Source: Propionibacteriaceae bacterium (GTDB lineage: Bacteria; Actinomycetota; Actinomycetes; Propionibacteriales; Propionibacteriaceae). Taken from it: a stretch of 6,116 bases of DNA. The notes under the pieces were generated by a model, which worked only from the letters and a program-made list of their open reading frames with translations, was not told the origin of the DNA and searched no databases. Positions 1-6,116 of the stretch are shown one piece after another (the first letter of the stretch is position 1; the number at the start of each line of letters is the position of its first letter). The position numbers and the translations under genes were made by a program. The stretch spans positions 3,019 to 9,134 of the forward strand of contig JAUNRO010000109.1 in the NCBI GenBank assembly GCA_030544185.1, written 5' to 3'.

Positions 1-135
1 GGCCTGGTCGACGTCGTAGGTGTCCACGAGGACCGTGGTGCCCGCCCCCTGCGCGGCGATCTGCGCCTCGAAGGCCTCCCGCTCGGAGTCGAACAGGAGG
101 GTGAAGGCGTGCGCCGAGGTCCCGGCCACCGGGAT
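1..135 (-). pseudogene. pncB: 5'-truncated nicotinate phosphoribosyltransferase fragment (runs off the left edge)
   Basis: Read on the minus strand from 135 to 1, the frame gives IPVAGTSAHAFTLLFDSE, then a helical stretch and TTVLVDTYDVDQA. This is the middle of the nicotinate phosphoribosyltransferase family, which makes nicotinate mononucleotide from nicotinate and PRPP in NAD salvage in the cytosol. The His in GTSAHAF corresponds to the family's phosphorylated active-site His. In intact actinobacterial enzymes I expect roughly 190 residues before this motif, with a basic-Tyr-Gly stretch just before IP. Here the frame upstream reads PQSQESQ and then runs into the helicase-nuclease gene in a different frame. 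An in-frame ATG at 202-204 exists but has no good ribosome-binding site and would supply only about 23 unrelated residues. I infer a gene that lost its 5' half; the 3' part lies outside the window, so its condition is unknown. Family identity is fairly sure; loss of function is likely. Confidence 0.78.
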
Positions 136-157
136 CTGCGATTCCTGCGACTGAGGC

Positions 158-3100
158 TCAGCCCAGTTCGTCGGCGGTGCGCAGGAAACGCCGCACCCGC
201 TCATCCAGCCGGGCCAGCCCGAGCTGGCGCAGCACCGCGCGGAAGCGGTCGTCCTCCGAGCCGTCGCGCACCTGATAGTGCGCGAGGTCCAGCAGCAGCG
301 CGACCTCACTCAGCGGCACTTGTTCGAGCCGGCGCGGGCCGAGGGTCCGCGCCCTGGCCCAGGGCTGGTCGCTGAGCCGGAAGGCGTGGTCGTGCCAGTC
401 GTCGACCTTGCGGAGATTCTCCACGACCACCCGATCGGCCTTCACCAGCGCGGCGAGTGCTTGGCCGAGCGCCACGCGCTGGCGGGCGACCAGGCGCGGG
501 AGGCCGGCGGCTGAGGCGTACGCCTGCTCCAGGCGCGTCCCGCTCACCGGGCCCTCGACGGCGACGATCTCGAGCAGGGCGCCGGCCAGATCGTCGGCGG
601 TCATCGTTGCGGGATCGGGCAGCGAGGTGTCGAAGGCGATGTAGTCCTCCAGCTCCGCCACCCTCGGTGCGGATGCGGGCACGGGCGCCTTGCGCTCAGC
701 GGCCTCCCACTCGGGACCGAACGGGACCTCGGGTCCCTCGACGATCACCTCGGGCTCGTCGTCGCCCGCGTCGATCCCCGTGGCTCGGCGCGGGGCGGGA
801 CCCAGATCCATGGGGTCGATGTCCAGCTCCTGCAGGGCGGTCTCGAGCATCGCATAGACCGCCTCGGGATCGGCTTCGAACTCCGATCGGCGCACGGTGA
901 CGAAACTCCAGCCGCTGGTCTCGAGCTCGCGGCGGCGGCGCAACTGCCGGGCGTACTCCTGCGGACCTTCCCAGGCATCGTCCTCGCACTCGATCGCGAG
1001 GTTGCCGTGGCGGCCCTCGACCACCAGATCGATGCGGAAGCCGAGCAACTCCTGCTGGGCGCGCACCAGATAGCCGTCCCGGCAGAGCAGATTGAAGATC
1101 TGCTGCTCCAAAAGCGAGTCGAACGGCGGGACCAGCACATCGTCGGGGACGTCGTCGATCACCATCTGCGGTTGTCGCGACGCGTTCTCGACGGCCGTGC
1201 AATAGCTCAACAGGCGCCGGCGCAGGTCGGCCGGGTTGGTGAGATCGGGCTCTCGGACCGAATGCACCAGCACAACCTGATCGCGGGCGCGGGTGATCGC
1301 CACGTTGTAGCGCTGGGCGATCACGTCCTGGGTCTGTGCGACGAGCCGGCGACCGTCGGGGGCCGCCACCATCGACACGAACATGACATCGCGTTCGCTG
1401 CCCTGGAAGGCAGGGGCCTCGCCGCAGAGCAGGTCGCGGCGGGCCCATTCCTGCACCGGGATGCGGCGCATCAGCTCGGTCTCGATGGCCTTGGCCTGGG
1501 ACGATCCGAGCAGGGTGACGACGCCGAAGGTCAGCCCGCCATAGTCGGGATCGGCCACACAGCGCTCGATCTCCGACACCACGGCCTCGACCTCGGCCCG
1601 GTTGATGTCCTGGTTGTCCAGGGACGCGTCCGGGACGAAGATCGTGCGCACCGGATCGAGCTGGCTGCGGGCGAACTGCCGCACCGGCTCCAGCCGGATG
1701 CCGTCGGGCTGATAGAACTCGCGGTTGCTGAACTCGATGATCTCCGGGACCGAGCGGTGATGCTCGGTGAGCACCAGCCGATGGCCATAGCGCATGGTCG
1801 CCTCGTCGAACAGCGAACGCATCGGGTTCGCCCACAACTGGGCGTGGGGATGGTCCGGCACATAGCGGCGGACCAGGTCCCGCAGTGTTTGGCGGTCCTG
1901 GCCGACGCCGGCCGGGGAGACCTGCTTGTCGTCGCCGACCACGACGATGCGCGGGGCCAGGCAGTGCAGGAACAGCGAGTCCAACCCGGCCTGGGACGCC
2001 TCATCGACGATGATCACGTCGAAGCTGTGCTCGAGCGGTTCGATCTGGTCGATGACGCGATAGAGCGGCATGATCCAGACGGGCACCGCTCCCCGGCATT
2101 GGTTCATGGTCTCGCGGATCTCCGCGCGCTGACGGCTCGCAAAGCGGCCGGTGCCCTTGCCGAGCTGGCGAACCTGCTGGGTATAGGCGGTCAACGCCGT
2201 CCGCGTCGTCGCGGTCAGCCGGTCCGGCGACAGCGCAGCCGCCCAGGCCCGCTCGCCCGCCAGCCGTTCGACGGTCCGGGTGATTGCGTCCTCGAGCACG
2301 GCTACGCGTTCCCGCAGGGGTTCGGCGTCCACCGGCTCGTGGGCGGCCAGCCAGTGTTCGGTGCGGGCCCAGGCCCACGCCTCGTCGAAACCGTTGAGTC
2401 GTCGCTCCCACTCGGCGCTGCTGGCGGAATCGGGGTCGGCCAGGTCGACCGCCAGCTCGGGGCTGAACGCCTCGATCAACTGGCGGAGCCGGGTGCGCTC
2501 GGTGTCGCCATCGCGCTGGCTCAGGAGCTTCTGGTTCTGCTGATAGGCCCGGGCGTACGCCTGTGGGTCGCCGTTGTCGACCGCCTCGTGCAAGGCGACC
2601 ACGCAGTCGGCGGCGTGCGGGGTGCTTGCCTCGCGGGCCGTCCGCTTGCGCAGCTTCTCCAGCTCGCGCCGGGTGCCCTTCTCGTGCTCCAGTTCCGGCA
2701 GTGCGCCCATCGTCGCAATCAGTTCCCGGCCGGACTGGAAGTCGCGCCAGTCGGGGGCGTCCCAGCCCTGGCGCTGGAACCAGTCGTCGATCCCCTGCAG
2801 CCGCGCACCGAAGTCGGTGAGCTCCGTCAGCACGCGGAGCTCGTCGGTGTGCTCGCGCAGGCGCTGACCGATGGAGCCTCGGGTGACGCGGTTCCACTCC
2901 TCATCGAGCAGCCGCAACAGCCGCAGGAGGCCCAGGTGCCCGAGCAGGATGTCGAGGTCGGCCTCCGAGACCGGGGGATGACCATTGACGGTGACCCGTT
3001 CGAAGAGCTCGGTCGCCGCGCGCACCGGACGGCGGGTGAGCAGTCCCAGCCGGGGCTGGCCCTGGGGATCGACCTTGAGCGGGGAGTCGGCCACGTGTGC

Positions 3101-4993
3101 GCGCAGCGACATGGCGATGGGCTCGAGTCCGGTGATGGAGCCGGCGATGATCACCTCGTCGGCGCTGCCCACGGCCTCGTCGGCCGTCAGTGCGTCGGCA
3201 TGCAGCTCGGCGATCCTGGCGCGGCGCTCGTTCCACTGCGCCAGCCCGCCGGACAGGACATCGGAGATCGCATCGGCCATCCAGGGCCGGTTCGACTGGC
3301 GCAACTTGTCGAGCGTCGCCTGCAGTCCGACGAGCGTCGCTTGGAACTCCTTGCGCTGCAGGGGCGGCTGGCTCAGCAGCGCCTTGACCCAGCGCCCACC
3401 CACCTCGTCGCGAAACCGGCGAACGTTGCGCAGCGCCTCGACGCGGCGCTGGGTGAGGTCGGAGAAGTCCTTGGGCTCGGGCAGGGACTGCTCGATCAGA
3501 TAGACCGATTCAGAGCTCTGCCGCCGGCTGGCGAGCGACAGCTCGCGATAGGAGCGGAGCTGTTCCCCGTCGACACCGGGCTCGGGATGATCGGCGTCGA
3601 AATAGGTTGCCACCCACTCGTCCTCGGGCGCCCGGCTGGCCTGGTGACGGCGGATGCCGACGATCGTGTCGTCGATCCCGGACTCCGGCCAGCTTCGGGT
3701 CTCGCGGGCGCGGGCCTCGACGATCTCCGCGTACGCCTCGGCGCGCTCGCCGGCCATCCGGTCGAGATCGCGCAGCTGGCGCTGGACGCGCTCATCGCGC
3801 GAGACGGGGTCGTTGTGCAGCGACTGCTGGGCGAGCGTCTCGACCGCTTCCCTGAGGTCCGCGGCGTTGTCGGCGGTCGTGTTGAGCACGCTGACGGCCA
3901 ACGGCCGGATGCTGTCCGGCATCATGGCGCGGACCTGGGCGAGGGCCTTGTCGGTCTGCGCCGTGACCAGCACCCGCCGGCCCTGGGCCAGGAGGTGGGT
4001 GAGCATCGCGGCGATCAGGTGGGTCTTGCCGGTCCCAGGCGGACCCTGCACGACGACCTGAGCGCTTTGGTCGACTTTCGCCAGAATGCGCCGTTGGGTC
4101 TCGTTGAGGGGCAGCGGCGGAAAGATCTCGCCGTCGATGTCGACGATCGCGCCCGGCTCCGGATCCGGCAATGCGGGCGGGATGTGATCCGGGTCGATCA
4201 GCGGCAGCAGGCCGGCGGGGACCCGCCCGGTGCGCTGGATCGTGTCCGCGATCGTGCCGAGCAGTTGACTGAGACCTTCGTTGCGCCGCTCCCGCAGGAT
4301 GAGCGCCGGCGCCACCGAGCAGCGAGCGGTCGGCCCGGGCTGGCCGAGCGGCTCATCCAGCGCCAGCTCGCCAGCGGGGTCGATCGCCGTCACCATCGAT
4401 CTCAGGAAAGGGCGCAGCCAGGCCCGGTCGAGCAGGTTGCCCGCGTAGTCCCCGGCGGATGCCTCGAGCGCCGCGAGCGCGGCTTCGTCGGCGACCATGG
4501 CGGGGTCCAGGAACCGCGTTCCTTCCGCGACTGGTGCCGCGCTGGCCTCGGGGCGGAGATCGATCCGGCCCGAGTGCTCGTCCAGATCCAGCCGGACGGG
4601 CAGCGTGAGCAGGTGGCGGCAGACGGATTCCCCGCTTTCCGGGGCGTACGCCAACAGGCCGACGCCGAGCACCAGCTCGAGATCCTCGGAACGCGCCTGG
4701 GCAGCGATCTGGGCACTGAACAGGGCGTCGTAGCTGGGCGCGGCCGCATTGTCGCCGGCCCGGCGCACCGAGAGCAGCGGCGCATCCGGGTCCTCGGCGT
4801 TCAGGCGCACCAACGGGTGATCGGTGAGCTCGTCGAGCCAGATCACGGCGGTATCGCCGCCGCGGGCGAACGCTGTGGTCTCCCGCACCATGCGGACTTG
4901 GGTCTCCGCAACCGCCTCCAGGAACCGAAAAATTCCTACCGCCCGGGCAACACTTCCCGGCGCGTGGCGGTCGAAGTGTTCAACGAACTGCAA
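158..4993 (-). CDS. Large SF1 (Upf1/COG1112-like) helicase fused to a PD-(D/E)XK/Vsr-like nuclease and a DUF3320-like C-terminal domain; putative defence protein
   Basis: About 1611 residues, numbered from the TTG at 4993-4991. Residues 1-290 are an uncharacterised N-terminal region. Helicase core: Q-motif-like LPLNETQ (294-300), Walker A GPPGTGKT (317-324), motif Ia RRVLVTAQTDKAL (339-351), Walker B VDEASQA (996-1002), motif III VVVGDDKQVSP (1017-1027), motif IV LTEHHRS (1075-1081), motif V QGSERD (1197-1202), motif VI RYNVAITRARD (1228-1238). An insert of about 600 residues (373-988) with charged coiled-coil segments near 398-433 and 768-790 separates Ia from II. A REase_MTES_1575/Vsr-like nuclease spans about 1290-1393 (RIDLVVEG, AIECEDD, GWSFVTVRRSEF). 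An acidic, Pro-rich linker leads to a DUF3320-like domain at about 1444-1611 (VEGPV). All ATPase motifs look intact, so ATP-driven movement on nucleic acid coupled to cleavage is inferred. The target is unknown; phage defence is a guess from architecture and context. Start choice: GGAGGT at 5005-5000 lies 6 bases before TTG 4993, whereas the upstream TTG at 5014-5012 has no comparable site. No signal peptide or membrane segment is evident. No partner gene is next to it. Confidence 0.9.
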   Translation of the reverse strand: MQFVEHFDRHAPGSVARAVGIFRFLEAVAETQVRMVRETTAFARGGDTAVIWLDELTDHPLVRLNAEDPDAPLLSVRRAGDNAAAPSYDALFSAQIAAQARSEDLELVLGVGLLAYAPESGESVCRHLLTLPVRLDLDEHSGRIDLRPEASAAPVAEGTRFLDPAMVADEAALAALEASAGDYAGNLLDRAWLRPFLRSMVTAIDPAGELALDEPLGQPGPTARCSVAPALILRERRNEGLSQLLGTIADTIQRTGRVPAGLLPLIDPDHIPPALPDPEPGAIVDIDGEIFPPLPLNETQRRILAKVDQSAQVVVQGPPGTGKTHLIAAMLTHLLAQGRRVLVTAQTDKALAQVRAMMPDSIRPLAVSVLNTTADNAADLREAVETLAQQSLHNDPVSRDERVQRQLRDLDRMAGERAEAYAEIVEARARETRSWPESGIDDTIVGIRRHQASRAPEDEWVATYFDADHPEPGVDGEQLRSYRELSLASRRQSSESVYLIEQSLPEPKDFSDLTQRRVEALRNVRRFRDEVGGRWVKALLSQPPLQRKEFQATLVGLQATLDKLRQSNRPWMADAISDVLSGGLAQWNERRARIAELHADALTADEAVGSADEVIIAGSITGLEPIAMSLRAHVADSPLKVDPQGQPRLGLLTRRPVRAATELFERVTVNGHPPVSEADLDILLGHLGLLRLLRLLDEEWNRVTRGSIGQRLREHTDELRVLTELTDFGARLQGIDDWFQRQGWDAPDWRDFQSGRELIATMGALPELEHEKGTRRELEKLRKRTAREASTPHAADCVVALHEAVDNGDPQAYARAYQQNQKLLSQRDGDTERTRLRQLIEAFSPELAVDLADPDSASSAEWERRLNGFDEAWAWARTEHWLAAHEPVDAEPLRERVAVLEDAITRTVERLAGERAWAAALSPDRLTATTRTALTAYTQQVRQLGKGTGRFASRQRAEIRETMNQCRGAVPVWIMPLYRVIDQIEPLEHSFDVIIVDEASQAGLDSLFLHCLAPRIVVVGDDKQVSPAGVGQDRQTLRDLVRRYVPDHPHAQLWANPMRSLFDEATMRYGHRLVLTEHHRSVPEIIEFSNREFYQPDGIRLEPVRQFARSQLDPVRTIFVPDASLDNQDINRAEVEAVVSEIERCVADPDYGGLTFGVVTLLGSSQAKAIETELMRRIPVQEWARRDLLCGEAPAFQGSERDVMFVSMVAAPDGRRLVAQTQDVIAQRYNVAITRARDQVVLVHSVREPDLTNPADLRRRLLSYCTAVENASRQPQMVIDDVPDDVLVPPFDSLLEQQIFNLLCRDGYLVRAQQELLGFRIDLVVEGRHGNLAIECEDDAWEGPQEYARQLRRRRELETSGWSFVTVRRSEFEADPEAVYAMLETALQELDIDPMDLGPAPRRATGIDAGDDEPEVIVEGPEVPFGPEWEAAERKAPVPASAPRVAELEDYIAFDTSLPDPATMTADDLAGALLEIVAVEGPVSGTRLEQAYASAAGLPRLVARQRVALGQALAALVKADRVVVENLRKVDDWHDHAFRLSDQPWARARTLGPRRLEQVPLSEVALLLDLAHYQVRDGSEDDRFRAVLRQLGLARLDERVRRFLRTADELG

Positions 4994-4999
4994 CACCGG

Positions 5000-5005
5000 A
5001 CCTCC
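5000..5005 (-). promoter_or_regulatory. Ribosome-binding site that decides the helicase-nuclease start
   Basis: The minus strand reads GGAGGT here, followed by CCGGTG and then TTG at 4993-4991, a spacing of 6. A GTG at 4996-4994 is only 3 bases away and is less likely. The TTG at 5014-5012 would add 7 residues (MGAGGPV) but places this strong site inside the coding region and has only a weak AGAAGA upstream. Confidence 0.65.
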
Positions 5006-5034
5006 AGCCCCCAAGCAGTCTTCTAGCCTGCCTC

Positions 5035-5063
5035 AGATTATCCGCTGCGACGCGGCGTGCCTA
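5035..5063 (-). promoter_or_regulatory. Candidate promoter of the helicase-nuclease gene
   Basis: On the minus strand TAGGCA (5063-5058) is followed by a 17-base spacer and TAATCT (5040-5035). The -10 fits the actinobacterial TANNNT pattern and the -35 matches 4 of 6 positions of TTGACA. Transcription would start near 5028, giving a leader of about 35 bases that carries the GGAGGT site. The match was made by eye and has not been tested. Confidence 0.4.
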
Positions 5064-5079
5064 ATGGAGTTCTGAGAAT

Positions 5080-5128
5080 CTGGTCGTTTGACCATATGAA
5101 ACTTGAAGGTCTGAAAATTGACGACCAG
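5080..5128. repeat. Inverted repeat CTGGTCGT/ACGACCAG with an inner GACCA half-site
   Basis: CTGGTCGT at 5080-5087 is the exact reverse complement of ACGACCAG at 5121-5128, with a 33-base AT-rich spacer. Within it, TGGTC (5081-5085) also pairs with GACCA (5090-5094) around a GTTT loop, so the left arm has two possible partners. The repeat lies between the two divergent genes, upstream of both candidate promoters. It could be a paired operator or a DNA-bending site; an RNA role is less likely because neither proposed transcript clearly covers it. The function is inferred from position only. Confidence 0.45.
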
Positions 5129-5137
5129 CGGCCCGGG

Positions 5138-5149
5138 GGACCCTGGTCC
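5138..5149. repeat. Short palindrome GGACC-CT-GGTCC upstream of gnd
   Basis: GGACC at 5138-5142 and GGTCC at 5145-5149 form perfect 5-base arms around CT. It contains a fourth copy of the TGGTC motif (5144-5148) and sits about where a -35 element would be for the TATCGT at 5163-5168. A repressor bound here could block gnd transcription. It is short enough in GC-rich DNA to be chance. Confidence 0.3.
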
Positions 5150-5162
5150 GGCAGGCTCCTTC

Positions 5163-5168
5163 TATCGT
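5163..5168 (+). promoter_or_regulatory. Weak candidate -10 element for gnd
   Basis: TATCGT fits TANNNT and would give a start near 5175 and a leader of about 27 bases. No convincing -35 lies 16-18 bases upstream. TTGACC (5088-5093) and TTGACG (5118-5123) look like -35 boxes but lack a good -10 at standard spacing. An activator-dependent promoter or transcription from elsewhere is possible. Confidence 0.25.
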
Positions 5169-5189
5169 GAGACGTGAGCTCTAACAGGG

Positions 5190-5195
5190 AAGGAG
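5190..5195 (+). promoter_or_regulatory. Ribosome-binding site of gnd
   Basis: AAGGAG ends 6 bases before the ATG at 5202. A second in-frame ATG at 5208 would have a 12-base spacing, so the first ATG is preferred; the two differ only by Met-His. Confidence 0.75.
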
Positions 5196-5201
5196 TGCGC
5201 C

Positions 5202-6077
5202 ATGCACATGGGTCTTGTCGGACTGGGCAGGATGGGCGGCAACATGCGGGAACGGCTGCGCCGCGCCGGCCACACGATCGTGGGTTATGACACCAACGCC
5301 GAAATTTCGGACAGCACCAGCCCGGCGGACATGGTCGCCCAGCTGCCTGACCGCCCCCGGGTGGTCTGGGTGATGGTGCCCGATCGGATCGTCGATGCGG
5401 TGATCGACGACGTCGCCCGGTCCCTCGGGGAGGGCGACATCATCATCGACGGCGGCAACTCGCGGTGGAGCAACGATGTGCCGCGGGCCGAGCGTCTCGC
5501 GCCCAGCGGCATCCATTATCTCGACGTCGGCGTCTCGGGTGGCGTGTGGGGTCTGGAGCGTGGCTATGCCCTGATGGTGGGTGGCGATGCCGAGGACGTG
5601 GCCGTGCTGCAGCCGATCTTCCAGGCACTCAAGCCCGAGGGTGATTATGGCTATGTCCATGCCGGCTCCCATGGGGCGGGGCACTTCACCAAGATGGTCC
5701 ACAACGGCATCGAGTACGCGATGATGCAGGCCTTCGCCGAGGGCTGGGAGCTCCTCGAGGCGGCCGAGCACGTCACGTCGGTGCGGGAGACCTTCCGCTC
5801 CTGGAAGGAAGGCTCGGTCGTCGAGTCCTGGCTGCTCGATCTGGCCGTCAATGCGCTTGACGACGATGAGCATCTCGAGGGTTTGCGCGGCTATGCCGAC
5901 GACTCGGGGGAGGGCCGCTGGACGGTGGAAGCAGCGATCGACCTGGCCGTTCCCGTTCCGGCAATCGCCTCCTCGTTGTTCACGCGCTTCGCCTCCCGCC
6001 AGGAGGATTCGCCCGCGATGAAAATGATTGCCGCCATGCGCAACCAATTCGGTGGCCATGCGGTGAAGACGAGCTGA
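5202..6077 (+). CDS. gnd: 6-phosphogluconate dehydrogenase, decarboxylating, short form (probably NAD-preferring)
   Basis: The 291-residue product oxidatively decarboxylates 6-phosphogluconate to ribulose 5-phosphate in the cytosolic pentose phosphate pathway. It begins with the Rossmann loop GLGRMGGN (7-14). The second strand ends at Asp30 (VGYDTN), where NADP enzymes usually carry Asn-Arg-Ser/Thr; an acidic residue there favours NAD. Substrate motifs follow: DGGNSRW (83-89), VSGG (111-114) and the catalytic HFTKMVHNGIEY (161-172), with Lys164 and Glu171 as the expected acid/base pair. The GEGRWT signature is at 236-241. The tail RNQFGGH (280-286) keeps the Arg and His, six residues apart, that contact substrate phosphate in the long-form enzyme. 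Its length is normal for the roughly 300-residue short family against about 470 for the long form, so it is complete. It diverges from the helicase-nuclease gene across the intergenic region and has no operon partner inside the window. Confidence 0.95.
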   Translation: MHMGLVGLGRMGGNMRERLRRAGHTIVGYDTNAEISDSTSPADMVAQLPDRPRVVWVMVPDRIVDAVIDDVARSLGEGDIIIDGGNSRWSNDVPRAERLAPSGIHYLDVGVSGGVWGLERGYALMVGGDAEDVAVLQPIFQALKPEGDYGYVHAGSHGAGHFTKMVHNGIEYAMMQAFAEGWELLEAAEHVTSVRETFRSWKEGSVVESWLLDLAVNALDDDEHLEGLRGYADDSGEGRWTVEAAIDLAVPVPAIASSLFTRFASRQEDSPAMKMIAAMRNQFGGHAVKTS

Positions 6078-6109
6078 TCGCCGGAATCGGCAGGTGCGGC
6101 TGCGGGCTT

Positions 6110-6116
6110 TCAGGAG
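6110..6116 (+). promoter_or_regulatory. Possible ribosome-binding site for a gene beyond the right edge
   Basis: The window ends in TCAGGAG, 33 bases after the gnd stop codon. If a start codon follows within about 10 bases, a co-transcribed gene begins just outside. In this organism group a pentose-phosphate partner such as zwf would be natural, but nothing here shows which gene it is. Confidence 0.25.

Noticed and set aside
696..1835. A 379-residue minus-strand frame overlapping the helicase 3' part
   Set aside because: It is a frame-shifted reading of the same DNA, dominated by Arg, Gly, Ala and Pro. The motif-bearing frame is continuous through this stretch, so there is no sign of a frameshift.
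1007..5026. A 1339-residue open frame on the plus strand antisense to the helicase-nuclease gene
   Set aside because: It is a mirror frame caused by GC-biased codons. Its translation is rich in Arg, Gly, Leu and His with no recognisable domain, while the minus strand carries complete helicase motifs.
5042..5055. CCGC-TGCGAC-GCGG inverted repeat in the helicase promoter spacer
   Set aside because: Four-base GC arms are expected by chance in this composition.
5070..5078. TTCTGAGAA palindrome as an SOS/LexA box
   Set aside because: It does not match the actinobacterial LexA site (TCGAAC-N4-GTTCGA type) and is only 9 bases long.
5181..6059. A 292-residue open frame on the minus strand over gnd
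   Set aside because: The gnd strand encodes all family motifs in order; the antisense frame is His- and Gly-rich without a recognisable family and would cover the gnd ribosome-binding site.
6080..6091. GCCG-GAAT-CGGC hairpin just after gnd as a terminator
   Set aside because: The stem is only 4 base pairs with no extension and no T tract, too weak to call.
1..6116. CRISPR arrays, tRNA or rRNA genes, insertion sequences
   Set aside because: I saw no regularly spaced repeats, cloverleaf pattern, rRNA-like stretch or transposase motifs on either strand.

Overview
The window is GC-rich DNA with strongly GC-biased codon third positions. The closest family resemblances of its proteins point to a high-GC Gram-positive actinobacterium, possibly of the Propionibacteriales; that lineage is an inference from codon bias and protein style, not from a marker gene. 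There are two complete genes, transcribed divergently from a 208-bp intergenic region, and a piece of a third gene at the left edge.

Left edge (1 to about 135, minus strand): an internal fragment of nicotinate phosphoribosyltransferase (pncB) with the active-site GTSAHAF motif. Its 5' half should lie to the right, but the sequence there is instead the 3' end of the next gene. The fragment therefore looks like a remnant of a truncated pncB; its downstream part runs off the window.

Positions 158 to 4993 (minus strand): one very large gene of about 1611 residues. It encodes a superfamily 1 (Upf1/COG1112-like) helicase whose two RecA lobes are separated by a coiled-coil-rich insert of about 600 residues. 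A PD-(D/E)XK/Vsr-like nuclease domain follows the helicase, and then a winged-helix-like C-terminal domain resembling DUF3320. Single-protein helicase-nuclease fusions of this kind are typical of phage-defence and other accessory loci. Its position against a broken housekeeping gene supports the idea that it arrived by insertion. No companion gene (methylase, sensor, toxin) is visible, so any such system would be single-gene as far as this window shows.

Positions 4994 to 5201: the divergent intergenic region. It is AT-richer than its surroundings and holds a plausible promoter for the helicase gene, a weaker one for gnd, and a cluster of GACCA/TGGTC motifs arranged as inverted repeats that could be an operator.

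Positions 5202 to 6077 (plus strand): a complete short-form decarboxylating 6-phosphogluconate dehydrogenase (gnd) of the oxidative pentose phosphate pathway, probably NAD-preferring. The last 39 bases hold no gene but end in a possible ribosome-binding site for a gene beyond the window. The metabolic genes and the helicase-nuclease have no evident functional link; the latter looks like accessory cargo next to core metabolism.
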